Source of the DNA: Sanderia malayensis
Lineage: Eukaryota; Cnidaria; Scyphozoa; Semaeostomeae; Pelagiidae
Assembly (NCBI GenBank): GCA_013076295.1
Contig: RQOL01000139.1
Location: 1,302,001-1,366,000, forward strand
Direction of reading: 5' to 3'
DNA: 64,000 bases
Shown here: positions 11,930 to 21,013 of the stretch, in pieces
Numbering within the stretch: the first letter of the stretch is position 1
Layout: each line of letters begins with the position of its first letter
The notes under the pieces: generated by a model
The model's input: only the letters and a program-made list of their open reading frames with translations
What the model was told of the DNA's origin: nothing
Databases searched by the model: none
Position numbers and translations under genes: made by a program

Positions 11930-12029
11930 TGGAGCAAATGGAAGTGAAAGCAGCGTGGCAGCCTCACATCCAATATAACGTAATGTAAAACCAGTGTTTA
12001 AAACAGGACCAAAAAAAGGCCTTGATGTA
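11930..12029. repeat. Inverted ~100-bp repeat, right copy
   Basis: This is the reverse complement partner of 4561-4666. Read on the minus strand it can be translated as a short peptide resembling the left copy (IGCEAATLL against IGCKAATLL). It could therefore derive from an exon as easily as from a non-coding MITE. Confidence 0.65.
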
Positions 12030-12030
12030 A

Positions 12031-12470
12031 AGAGTAATCAGGATTTATTTTATTAATCAGGATTTATTTAGTAATCAGGATTATGTTTCTGATATATAGC
12101 GTAGGATTTCTGATATATAGCTTACTATTTCTGATATGTGGTAAGTGATTTCTTGTTGACAAAACCATTCCTGATTACTGCTACCCTTTTTCTGTTCTTT
12201 TGACGGGAATGGTGTGCCACATATTTCCCCAGAAAATGTAGAGTAATCAGAAAATGTACAGTAATCAGAAAATGTACAGTAATCAGAAAATATTATAGTT
12301 ATTTTAGTTTTTGGTAATTCTAATGTGTCAATTATTTCGAATACATGTGACATAACTTCTGAGATACAGCAACTAATTTCAGTTATATAGCAAATAAATT
12401 CAACTATGTGATGACGAATTTCTGACATGCAGTTCATGATTCCTGATTACTGACATGATTTTCTGATCTT
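12031..12470. repeat. Short degenerate tandem repeats (TAATCAG and TGATATATAG types)
   Basis: Three interleaved short repeats occur: GTAATCAGGATT near 12033-12085, TTTCTGATATATAGC near 12086-12140, and an 18-base AGTAATCAGAAAATGTAC unit repeated three times at about 12240-12295. TTCTGATA/TTCTGACA variants continue to about 12470. The 118-codon minus-strand ORF here simply reads the repeats (YITEISCCISEV...), so I do not call it a gene. From 12471 to about 13370 I see no recognisable gene. Confidence 0.6.
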
Positions 12471-13371
12471 TTGACAGGAATGGCAGGCCATAATACTTGC
12501 TTCATTGCAGCTGAGGAAAACAAATGCTCCGATACCGAATTTTCAGACCCTGAACACTATGTAATAAACATAGCTGGATTGTCAGGTCATCCTTGACACA
12601 TACCTCAAACACTATGTCTGTTTCAACATCTACCATAAAAAAAACATAGGCGTGATATATTGACATTGAATGCATCGCAAGGGTTTGAAAAAATAGGACT
12701 TTAATATCAATTTTTGGACTGGAGTTGAATTTTTTGCAAATCTTATTTTGCTATATGATCGTTCATTGTAATTATATTCTATTTGAACTCTTTTACGTTT
12801 TTGTTTGATAATGCCTCAGGTATTTATGTGTAGACTTGTTAGATTGTCTTATTAAAGCTTAATATGTCGAAGTAACATCTTACAAATGCGATATGATGAG
12901 GCCATATTTTGATAAATTATTGCTTCCTTGTCTGAGTACTCATACCATATGTCAGCAAAGGAAGAGTCATTGTTATTTAATTGCTTATTAATTTCATTGG
13001 AATTTAATTTAAAGCTAAAGAATGAGTTGGGGTCAAGTTGCAGGCTGGGGGACCTTTTGGTTTTTTCATGAAGATTAATTCTTATTTGATCTATTGCTTT
13101 TGTGGATATATCATGCAATTTATGTATTTCTGTTTGGGTGTAATTAAATAAATAAGACCTTTATTATGAGATAAAAAATATGTATACATCAATTTACTTT
13201 TGTTGTGCGCCTTTTTATGTTCCTTAGACAACTTGCCAATGCCCACAATGTGTTGCAAGCATGCCAATAAATTTAAAGAAGCGCAGGAACTGTGGTGTGA
13301 GCCTCGCTAAGCAAAAATATTAATTATGAGGAACTTGACCACAAATATTCTGCTACTTCTATGTCATATCT

Positions 13372-13935
13372 GAAAGACAAAATCAAGACATGGGTAACCA
13401 TATGCCATTTACAATTGATATGTACTGTGGTGGTAAGGGTGATAGGTTTTATATTTTTGGAGTTCATACTTTCATTGGTTTGAATCATGCATGGCTGCAA
13501 CTGCTAACTACAAGCTATCTACCAACTCAACTCTTCGCCCTTTCAAGGCTGGCAATTGATAGGTATGTGGAAGTTTTGGGAGTAAAGGTTTTTTTCTAAT
13601 CTTACCCACATCAACAACAGTTATGTGATTGAATAAGCCTGCTTACACATGTATGCATTTTTACCGCATGAAGCCATGTGGGACCTTAAAATGTACAGAA
13701 AACTCTTGATCTGCAAAATATTAAAGAAAATTGGTATCATCTTTTAATACATCTTGTTTGTAACTTTCGGGCTGATATACTGTTTTCAAAGGGATGTGAA
13801 TTTCTTGTCATTGGATTTAACTCCAACCAGGAACGAGGTTCTCTGTGGTCATATAGTCCACATGGTAGCATAGGGGAATCTTTTCCAAAAGAGGAAGCTG
13901 GACAATATGTTGTTAACCTATTCATGCAATGAATT
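13372..13935 (+). CDS. Unrecognised two-exon candidate
   Basis: Two exon-like pieces lie on the + strand. The first (about 13390-13570) reads MGNHMPFTIDMYCGGKGDRF and ends at a possible donor, GATAG/GTATGT. The second (about 13700-13932) is open with FRADILFSKGCEF, LVIGFNSN, GSLWSYSPHG and GQYVVNLFMQ, then stops. The amino-acid composition looks protein-like, but I do not recognise the family and could not confirm splice sites. It may be a fragment of another transposon gene. Confidence 0.25.
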
Positions 13936-14059
13936 GAGAAAAAAAGGTAAGACTCTATCTTTGAACTGTGACATTATTTTAGAATATTGCCGCCTTTCAT
14001 GCTACAGTCTCTGGCTCAATCACTCAGGAAAGAGAATCAGTAGGAGAGGAAGTGGGTGT

Positions 14060-14125
14060 CCTAGGACACGCATGCGCAGTAGAATTTTTTATTTTATTTT
14101 AGTGTTAAGATCACGCATGCGCGAG
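14060..14125. promoter_or_regulatory. Two NRF-1-like CGCATGCGC palindromes
   Basis: ACGCATGCGCAG near 14070 and ACGCATGCGCGA near 14113 are self-complementary GC cores in AT-rich DNA, about 43 bases apart. They resemble the animal NRF-1 site. No downstream gene is evident, so promoter activity is speculative. The rest of 13940-14510 shows nothing I can name. Confidence 0.3.
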
Positions 14126-14520
14126 AATCTTCGAGAATTGAAAAGAGCATGAACAGTAAAAAAAAATAATCGAAAACGATAACGGAAAGGTTGTGGAAAG
14201 TTAGTTTGTAGTTGCAAAACATCGCCAAAGCTGATAAAAAACCCATAAAAAGCTTAATAACTAAAAAACGGTTTTGATTATGAAAAAGATTTTTACACCA
14301 ATAAAAAGAAAATCTCTTGATTATATTGAATAGATTATTTCATATTTTCCATGCACTTATAAGATGATAAGAATTTTTTAAATAAATCGCAAGAAAACAC
14401 AAAAATATCGAGGAACTGGCAAATTCACGTTCTCGGCTCGAGATTGAATTCAAAGAACCAATCAGAAACTTTGGAATGTGACGTTCGAATGTACGCGGCA
14501 AATCTCTGTCATGAGAAATC

Positions 14521-14552
14521 AGAAACTTCTAGAATCTGGAATGATCTAGAAG
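14521..14552. promoter_or_regulatory. Heat-shock-element-like sequence
   Basis: AGAAACTTCTAGAATC gives three alternating GAA/TTC pentamers, a minimal HSE. A second TCTAGAAG follows at about 14544. A CCAAT pentamer lies upstream near 14458. This resembles the promoter-like array at 19.9 kb but has no gene attached. Confidence 0.35.
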
Positions 14553-14588
14553 TTTTTACAATTTATATATTAGTAGAATTTAGAAAAA

Positions 14589-16063
14589 CTAGGGGTCATC
14601 ACTCGCTTCGCTCGTTCGCCCCAGCCCGTCAAGTAAAAAAGGCTTAATCTGGTTGGCGCACTTCGTGCGCTGCATTCGCTTACGCTCATGCCCCTTTCAA
14701 CCCCACTTACAATGGGTTAGCTCGCTGCGCTCGCCTGTCTATCTATTATCAAGAAACATTGACTGATAGGGCGTACTTCGTGCGCTGCATTCGCTTCGCT
14801 CATGCCTCTTTCAACCCACGTACAATGGGTTAGCTCGCTGCGTTCCCCTGTCTATCTATTATCAAGAAACATTGACTGGTAGGGCGCACTTCGTGCGCTG
14901 CATTCGCTTCGCTCATGCCTTTTTCAACCCCACGTACAATGGGTTAGCTCGCTGCGCTCGCCTGTCTATCTATTATCAAGAAACATTGACTGGTAGGGCG
15001 CACTTCGTGCGCTGCATTCGCTTCGCTCATGCCTCTTTCAACCCCACTTACAATGGGTTAGCTCGCTGCGCTCGCCTGTCTATCTATTATCAAGAAACAT
15101 TGACTGGTAGGGCGCACTTCGTGCGCTGCATTCGCTTCGCTCATGCCTCTTTCAACCCCACGTACAATGGGTTAGCTCGCTGTGCTCACCTGTCTATCTA
15201 TTATCAAGAAACATTGACTGATAGGGCACACTTCGTGCGCTGCATTCGCTTCGCTCATGCCTCTGCCTGCTCCTCTTGCAACAGTTTGGCTCGCTTCGCT
15301 CGCCTGATAACCCCTTATCATAATTTGTTTATTAAAACTTTGGGCTTGTTTACATTAGGCCTAAGCGTCGCAAGCATGCCGAAGCAACAATGGCGGTCGT
15401 ACAAAAACTAAAACTATCTCACTCAAAAAACAAAACAAAGCTATCACCTGTGTTCTCAATTGTTTCCTGTAATTTTCCAGAGGTCTCTCAAACAATTAGC
15501 AAGGCTTTACAAACATAATTCAGGTGGTAAAACATTTTGAAAGGCACCCAGTTATCCTTTGTGTGCAAAACAAAAACACGCGTCTTCTCCAAAAGTATCT
15601 GCTGTTCAACCCGAGGGCTAATTTGCATGATAACGAAAAACGCGTGACTTTTCACGTGAAGCTACGAAAGAGCCAATCAAATTGCAGGAAAAGGCGAAAC
15701 GCGTCACGTGAAGAGCGAACACTCTGTTCGAAAATGGAGTTCGCGACGCGAATTTGGAAGTTTCGCCAGCGTAAACCGTCGTTTTTTCGTGATAGCACAA
15801 TAGTGGAGCAATTAATGGAATAACTCAAAAATTCTTTTAAAATAGGCTTGCAAAAATAGATAACTTTTGCCTACTCCAGAAACGGAGCCTTTCCATGCAA
15901 GTGTCAACCTTTTGCCACCCCATTGAAAAAAGCCTTATTGATCACCGATTCGCCGTTTCGTCCCATTGTTTTGAGGCGTTCGACCTATTGTTTCGGGTCG
16001 AATCTATTGTTTTAGGCAGAGTTTCGCCACCGTCACGTGACTCCGTAGAATATATATATTAGA
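14589..16063 (-). mobile_element. Solo non-autonomous Helitron (copy D)
   Basis: Read on the minus strand, the element starts with TCTAATATATATATTC just inside 16063 and ends in CCCCTAG at 14589. The + strand flanks are A on the left and T on the right, the A^T target expected for Helitrons, and there is no target duplication. The 3' end carries a GGGGC...CCCC stem around CGAACGAGCGAAGCGAG. Next comes a minisatellite of hairpin units, then a body shared with the B-type elements of the 49-63 kb array. The 5' end has an inverted TTCGACC...GGTCGAA pair near 15980-16005 and TCACGTGAC near 16032. No coding capacity is visible. Confidence 0.78.
14650..15312. repeat. Minisatellite of ~116-bp hairpin-rich units inside Helitron D
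   Basis: About six head-to-tail units are present. Each has GCGCACTTCGTGCGC (a perfect inverted repeat with a TTC loop), CATTCGCTTCGCTCATGCC, TACAATGGGTTAGCTCGCTG and TATCAAGAAACATTGACTG. The 179-codon ORF over it reads the repeat and is not a gene. The same hairpin module occurs singly or in a few copies at the 3' ends of all the Helitrons here. Confidence 0.85.
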
Positions 16064-16189
16064 TGAGCCATAAGTTTCCATCATACTAACTTTATTTTAT
16101 AACAATTTTAAACGTAACATATGCAGTAAATTTCAAGCACAACATGTGCAGCATGCAGTATGTGTATAGCGAAATAATTCCAGCATTTT

Positions 16190-16586
16190 TCAATTAAAGT
16201 AATCATCATCTAAAAATATACAATTGTTCAAATATATGTAATGTTCTTTCAACTCTTTTAACGGAGCATGAGACGTTGCCTTGGGGGCCTCGAATTCTTC
16301 AATATTTTTCAAAGGCATATTAATCTGTTCACAGATCGCCCGCTCAATATCTTCATAACACACATTTGTATGACATTGGGGAAAACGGTAAACCCTCACT
16401 ACAAAATGATGTAAAAAGAATTTCCACCTCATCAGTTTCTTCAATATCATCTAATGAGATTTTTGATTCAAAATGATACAATATTTTTGATAAAACGTGA
16501 GGTAAATCAACTGTGAAATCTACTAGTTTCAATCTATCAGTAACAAATCCCGAAGGAAGAACCAAGTCAAATTCTTCATCAATCAT
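16190..16586 (-). pseudogene. Unrecognised small element protein, frameshifted
   Basis: Two overlapping minus-strand ORFs (16353-16586 and 16190-16450) look like the front and back of one acidic protein of about 130 residues, with the frame change near 16370-16400. The front part reads MIDEEFDLVLPSGFVTDRLK. The back has CYEDIERAICEQI and an aspartate-rich end (FLDDDYFN). I do not recognise a family. The position downstream of the integrase suggests a small virion or accessory protein, which is inference only. Confidence 0.4.
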
Positions 16587-16669
16587 ATTGTCTCTAATTG
16601 ACTTTCAGCTACCCACTCATCAAACTGGGGAGGATAACCTCTCCACCTGATTAAATAGAAGTGTTGACC

Positions 16670-17638
16670 TTATTTTTTCTTTGTTTCCAACACTTGCTCG
16701 ACGACGAAGGTTTTTGGGAGATACACATGTTGTAGCTCCTCTTTATAGAAGCGATCATCTATCTCTTCATCTTGGAGATCTTCAGTTTTATACATTACTG
16801 GATACCTTTCTTTAAATACTTTGCTAATCTTGAATATTTCTTCAGTATAATTTTGTAAATAACCTTTCTTAAACATTCTCTTCTTCAAACTCAGTCTTAC
16901 ATATTCTCCAATTTTAAAGATCTTTTTATTTTTTTTAGTTTATTTTTTAAGCCGCTTTTTCGGACAGTGCTCACATTGTTTGGATTGACTTCAGAAGGTC
17001 TCATACCAATAGATCTATGATAGGTATTGTTGTAAGAATCAACAAAATCTTGTAGATTATCAATATATCTTAATGTATTTTTAGCTGTGAAGTATCTATA
17101 CATTCTTCCTTTAAGTGTTCTATTGAATCTTTCCACAATTGCTGCCTTTACATCATTATTTGCAGTGTAAAAATCGATATCGTTTTTCTTCAGCAAAGCT
17201 TCAAATTCTTTGTTTAAAAACTCAGTACCTTTATCAGATCGTACCTTTTTGGGCTTTCTTTCCAATAAAATTTCTTTAAAAGCGTCAACAATTTCTTTTG
17301 CTGTTTTTCTTTTCAGAGGCTTTACCCAAGCATACTTGATAAAAGTATCAATACAGCATAATAGAAATGTAATGTTGTTGTTTTCTTTTTTCAAATATGC
17401 CATATCAACAAAGATCACATTCCCATAAATAATCAATGTTATTAGTTAGTATCCGCTCACGTTTAAAGTTCTTCCTACTTGGTCTGTGCAATGAATATGC
17501 AAGACTAGTTTTACTCCACTCTTTAACATCTTTTTTTGTTAGATTAGGAATTACTTTTTTAAATTCCCTATATGCTTTATCTAAACCTCCAAGAGAACCC
17601 GGAACAGAAGGATCAGAATATAACTTTTCTAGATTCAT
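16670..17638 (-). pseudogene. Polinton-type rve integrase, broken in two places
   Basis: Three consecutive ORFs in shifted frames form one integrase. 17405-17638 is the N-terminal part (LYSDPSVPGSLGG, YSLHRPSRKNFKR), typical of Polinton integrases. 16897-17436 is the RNase H-like core with RSDKGTEF (Asp 68 of that ORF), AAIVERFNRTL (Glu 102) and YNNTYHRSIG. The first catalytic Asp lies at the frame junction (WECDL / FVDMA). 16670-16888 is the C-terminal chromo/SH3-like tail (GYLQNYTEEIFKISKV, FYKEELQ). Such enzymes process element ends and join them to host DNA. At least two frameshifts make this copy inactive. Confidence 0.82.
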
Positions 17639-17865
17639 AACAAATCAATTAATATTTCTAACAATTTATCATTTATAGAGTTTTTCTTCCGTTGTCTGTA
17701 TGTTCTTTTCCTTTTACCACCTGATAGACGCTTTTTAGGCTTTCTTCCTTTATCTATGATCTTTTTGGGTTTTTTCTTTGCCGGTTCATAAACAGTTGGA
17801 AATGATTCGCTGGGTTGTATGATTATCTTTTCAAAAGAAGTCATTTTTGCTGTTTTCATAAACAT
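17635..17865 (-). CDS. Small lysine/arginine-rich protein (76 aa)
   Basis: This minus-strand ORF has a strongly basic middle and end (KKPKKIIDKGRKPKKRLSGG, then KRKRTYRQRKK). The stop overlaps the start of the integrase N-terminal ORF by a few bases. A TTATAAATAG box sits just upstream of the ATG. Its composition fits a DNA-binding or nuclear-targeted virion protein; no family recognised. Confidence 0.5.
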   Translation of the reverse strand: MFMKTAKMTSFEKIIIQPSESFPTVYEPAKKKPKKIIDKGRKPKKRLSGGKRKRTYRQRKKNSINDKLLEILIDLL

Positions 17866-17873
17866 ATAAATGG

Positions 17874-17883
17874 CTATTTATAA
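17874..17883 (-). promoter_or_regulatory. TATA box for the 76-aa ORF
   Basis: Minus-strand TTATAAATAG begins about 10-18 bases before the ATG at 17865. Similar boxes precede most other genes of this relic. Confidence 0.4.
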
Positions 17884-17888
17884 CCTTT

Positions 17889-18548
17889 TTAAGACTTGTA
17901 CACTGCCATGGGAGCTTCATGAGGGAAAATATTTGTTCGAAATCTCATATCTTCATTCATTGATTGGGTGAAATCACAGAGTAGATATCCATACATTCTT
18001 GCTGTTGCATCATTATAAATGTCAAGAAATGTTTTAGGAGATGCAGGCATAATTTGTCGTGCGAGAAATCTAATTTGACTTCTATCTCTAGGATTTTTGA
18101 AAAGAACTTGATATTGAGTATTGAGAGCCAAATTTCTCATTTCCGTTCCTCTTGGGAAAGGATTTTGCATCATAACAATAACATTAATGTTGAGATGAGA
18201 TCTTCCTTTTGTGAACAATTTTCCCAAATCTTTAAAGTTTGCAATTTCATGCATTAGATCATCAACAACAATAGTTAATCTTTTGTCTGACCTCTCAATT
18301 TTTTCGTACAAGTTTTCAGGTAATTCAGTAATAAATCTACAATTCCCAACAAAACTTTTTTTAATACGCTCAAATAGCTCTGGCTGGTTCGTTCCTGAGA
18401 TCCACATGAGATTGGGATATTGCCTGCCATCATCGATTATATTATTATAATTTTTAAATAGATTTTCTACCCAAGTAGTTTTGCCGCTTCCGCTTACTCC
18501 AGATAAAATCAGAGAAAAAGGTGCTTTAAATCTCAAGTCATAACTCAT
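17889..18548 (-). CDS. A32/FtsK-like packaging ATPase (219 aa)
   Basis: This is an intact 219-residue ORF. Walker A is GVSGSGKTT at residues 17-25. The Walker B-like strand is LTIVVDD at 91-97. A GRSHLNINVIVMMQN stretch at 115-129 supplies a polar sensor after a strand, as in A32-type DNA-packaging ATPases of Polintons, adintoviruses and relatives. These enzymes pump genome into preformed capsids. The first residues (RFKAPFSLILSG) match the usual start of the family. TATAAATA directly overlaps the ATG at 18548, so the real transcription start may lie elsewhere. Confidence 0.8.
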   Translation of the reverse strand: MSYDLRFKAPFSLILSGVSGSGKTTWVENLFKNYNNIIDDGRQYPNLMWISGTNQPELFERIKKSFVGNCRFITELPENLYEKIERSDKRLTIVVDDLMHEIANFKDLGKLFTKGRSHLNINVIVMMQNPFPRGTEMRNLALNTQYQVLFKNPRDRSQIRFLARQIMPASPKTFLDIYNDATARMYGYLLCDFTQSMNEDMRFRTNIFPHEAPMAVYKS

Positions 18549-18811
18549 ATTTATAGCAAATTTAGAACATCTCTTTACAACAATAACTAACTTCTTATAA
18601 CAATAACTAACTTCTATTTATAACAACTAACTAACAACTATTTTTAACACAAATAATGTTCATAAAACTTTAACAAATGGTGTGACTAAATTGTTTATAA
18701 TCCTGTTCAATATCTGTAGCAAATATACGGATGTAGAGAGGTTTGTATGTGATAATTCATCATACAGATTTCCGACATTGGATTTGATTGTTCGAGTTAG
18801 ACGTCCATTCT

Positions 18812-19789
18812 TCAACTCATCAAACATTGATTTTTGAACGATTCTTTCCCCTCAGCCAGCTTATCGGCGTTGACATAACTGATGTGAAACGATAAAAATC
18901 TGAAAGCATTGTGAACCATACAATCTTGCTTGTGGTCAGTAGCATCAATTGATGTAGCGTAAATCTCTGTAGTTGAGCATTTTTCACAGTATTCTTTTGC
19001 TTTTTTGAAAATGCGTTTCAAGATAATTTTAGCATATGCTTCTTGTACTTGTACATCAGCATCTTCTTCTTCTTGGAGTTCAGCATATGCTTTTTGCAGT
19101 ATTTCATCATCATTTCCTGATGCTTCTTTAGGTATCTTTGCTACTGAGGAATCATCAACATGTTCTTTCTTTTTTTGAGCTGTGATATTTTCTTTCTTTT
19201 TTTTCTTCGCATCAGATTCGGCACTTCCAGAAGATGATGGTATAATCAATGATAGAGGCCTTTTGCGGGATGACTGTGCTAGCATTTTCAGATCAGCAAG
19301 CTTTCCATGCAATGCTTCCAACATTTCTTCTTTTGGATTTATTCCAGTTTTAGTTGGTTTCTCATTCTTCCATATTTGTATTCCCAGACATAACTTTATG
19401 GGAAAATCACCATTTTTCTGCAGATAAATTTCAACCTTATCTTCATGTGCTCCTTCTTTGCTCAAAACTTCAGTGTATAGGGTTAGAAATTGAGTATACG
19501 TTCCCCCATATCGCTTCATTTCAATGATGACACCGTTCTTCTCAAACAGACTTGTAACATCTTCTCCTTGAAATTGTAATTTATGATTTATCTCATCGAG
19601 ATTTATGTTGTTATCAACTATTTCCAAGAGATGAGCCAGTGCTGCATGAGAAATAGCCATTGATTTTACAGCTAGTGCACCTTTAATCATATCTTTCACC
19701 ACCAGCACCCATTTGTTAGAGGCAGCTTGAACAGCAAATGATGTCTTGATTAGGCCCTCTTGATTTCTAACTTCGTAAATTCCTGCCAT
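18812..19789 (-). CDS. Orphan 325-aa protein with lysine tract and CCHCH motif
   Basis: Intact ORF. Residues 1-165 look folded (mixed alpha/beta; KRYGGTYTQFLTLYTEVL at 92-109). Residues 172-230 are Ser/Lys-rich with an NLS-like DAKKKKKE. Residues 228-262 are helical and acidic. The C-terminal part contains C268-x2-C271 then H286-x3-C290-x2-H293, a potential zinc site. I do not recognise a family. It is the largest intact gene of the relic, with the most elaborate upstream region: TATA about 95 bases before the ATG, then CCAAT and a heat-shock-element array. Unbroken length argues for recent activity or constraint. Confidence 0.7.
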   Translation of the reverse strand: MAGIYEVRNQEGLIKTSFAVQAASNKWVLVVKDMIKGALAVKSMAISHAALAHLLEIVDNNINLDEINHKLQFQGEDVTSLFEKNGVIIEMKRYGGTYTQFLTLYTEVLSKEGAHEDKVEIYLQKNGDFPIKLCLGIQIWKNEKPTKTGINPKEEMLEALHGKLADLKMLAQSSRKRPLSLIIPSSSGSAESDAKKKKKENITAQKKKEHVDDSSVAKIPKEASGNDDEILQKAYAELQEEEDADVQVQEAYAKIILKRIFKKAKEYCEKCSTTEIYATSIDATDHKQDCMVHNAFRFLSFHISYVNADKLAEGKESFKNQCLMS

Positions 19790-19883
19790 GATTCTTCAGT
19801 GATTCTTTAGTGATTTTTTAAGCTCTGCACTCTTCAACAGCTCCGCACGACTGATTTGATTTAGCTTCAGACGTCTGTTTATG

Positions 19884-19903
19884 TATATAAATCAACCAAT
19901 CAG
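19884..19903 (-). promoter_or_regulatory. TATA and CCAAT boxes of the 325-aa gene
   Basis: Minus-strand TTTATATA occurs at about 19884-19892. A CCAAT pentamer on the + strand lies at about 19896-19900, next to the array described separately. This would place transcription start roughly 60 bases before the ATG at 19789. Confidence 0.5.
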
Positions 19904-19911
19904 ATTGCAGA

Positions 19912-20165
19912 GATTTCTGCTCCTGGAAACTTCTGGAAACTTCTGAAAAATCTCTCTGATCTGATTGGCTCATAGCTTCTGAAAACTTCTGGAAGCTTCT
20001 GCTCCTGGAAACTTCTGGAAACTTCTGAAGAATCCCTGTGATCTGATTGGCTGATAGCTTCTGGAAACTTCTGGAAGCTTCTGCTCCTGGAAACTTCTGG
20101 AAACTTCTGAAAAATCCCTGTGATTTGATTGGCTGATAGCTTCTGGAAACTTCTGTAAGCTTTCT
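19912..20165. promoter_or_regulatory. Heat-shock-element array with inverted CCAAT boxes
   Basis: Three to four tandem units of about 82 bases each contain runs such as GCTTCTGGAAACTTCTGGAA, perfectly alternating nTTCn/nGAAn pentamers, the binding grammar of heat shock factor trimers. Each unit also contains GATTGGCT, an inverted CCAAT box (about 19962, 20045 and 20127). The array sits 30-280 bases upstream of the TATA of the 325-aa gene. Binding itself is inferred from the motif. Confidence 0.72.
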
Positions 20166-20283
20166 ATATGATGTTAGAGTTTTTCTGCTGATGTTTTTTT
20201 CTTTCCACCACTTCGTAATCGCTTTTTACGCTTTCTTTTTACACCACCTCCTGCTAATTTTCATCGTTACATCATCGTTTTAA

Positions 20284-20372
20284 TGTTCCAGAACCTTCTT
20301 TCGAAATTTCTAGTCATTATTGAAAGGTGGTGTTAGCATTCGAAGTTCGAATGTTCTAGAACTTTCTTTCGA
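20284..20372. promoter_or_regulatory. Two further consensus heat-shock elements
   Basis: GTTCCAGAACCTTCT near 20284 and GTTCTAGAACTTTCT near 20351 are both three-pentamer HSEs, separated by TTCGAA-type palindromes. The second overlaps the 3' end of the Fic gene. They extend the distal end of the same putative control region. Confidence 0.55.
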
Positions 20373-20907
20373 AAGTGTTTGAGGTAAATTCTTCTACAAT
20401 TTCTGCTTGAACTTTAATCATATCACTTAAAAATTTATCCTGATTCCACTCTATTAAATCTCCAGTTAAAGAATAATACAGCAACTTCGCCAACCTTCCA
20501 TTTCCACCAGGAAAAGGATGAATCCATAATAACAATGCTGTATACTCTATTGGATTATAGTAATGCTGCCTCTTTATTAATTGGTTTAATAAAATTTCTA
20601 CCTGATCAGGTTTACAATATTCTATTATCTCTGTTTCACTCATGGCTGCACATCTTACACTATTTGCAAATTTACCATGATATTCAGGTAAAATAAATTC
20701 ATGTGTTTCTTTTACCATGTCAGTGTTGATTGTAAATCGAGTAATGTAATTTCTATCAAGCACAACCTCTCTTATCGTTCTTAGATATACATAAGCATCC
20801 TCTAAATTTGTCATGTTTATGCATTCAACTTCACCTTCTGACTTTAAAATAGAATGGAACATCTTTCTTTCTACTTCATCAACATTAATTTTGTATACTC
20901 GATTCAT
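20356..20907 (-). CDS. Fic-domain protein (183 aa)
   Basis: Intact ORF whose C-terminal half has the Fic core HPFPGGNGRLAK at residues 130-141, against the consensus HxFx(D/E)GNGRxxR. The catalytic His130, Asn136, Gly137 and Arg138 are present; the metal-binding acidic residue is replaced by Gly134 and the last Arg by Lys141. An upstream helix (AYVYLRTIREVVL) and NPIEYTALLLWI before the motif match the usual fold. Fic enzymes transfer AMP or other nucleotide parts to hydroxyl side chains; without the acidic residue activity may be altered or lost. It lies in line with the other minus-strand element genes, so I treat it as element cargo. Confidence 0.75.
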   Translation of the reverse strand: MNRVYKINVDEVERKMFHSILKSEGEVECINMTNLEDAYVYLRTIREVVLDRNYITRFTINTDMVKETHEFILPEYHGKFANSVRCAAMSETEIIEYCKPDQVEILLNQLIKRQHYYNPIEYTALLLWIHPFPGGNGRLAKLLYYSLTGDLIEWNQDKFLSDMIKVQAEIVEEFTSNTFERKF

Positions 20908-21013
20908 TATGAATTATTCTCGAGCTCCTATCTCCACGAACTTCTTATTGAAAATGAGCTTTTTGTCTGAGATTTGTTCATCTATTTCTTTCAATTTTGT
21001 TCATTTAAAAATG

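Noticed and set aside
12081..12437. 118-codon minus-strand ORF with YISEI repeats
   Set aside because: Built from short TGATATATAG/TAATCAG repeats; no protein-like conservation.
14872..15411. 179-codon repetitive protein
   Set aside because: It translates the hairpin-module minisatellite of Helitron D, and the frame is fixed only by unit length.
20356..20907. Bacterial contamination as source of the Fic gene
   Set aside because: It is embedded in the same-strand cluster of Polinton-type genes with TATA boxes and AT-rich eukaryotic flanks on both sides.
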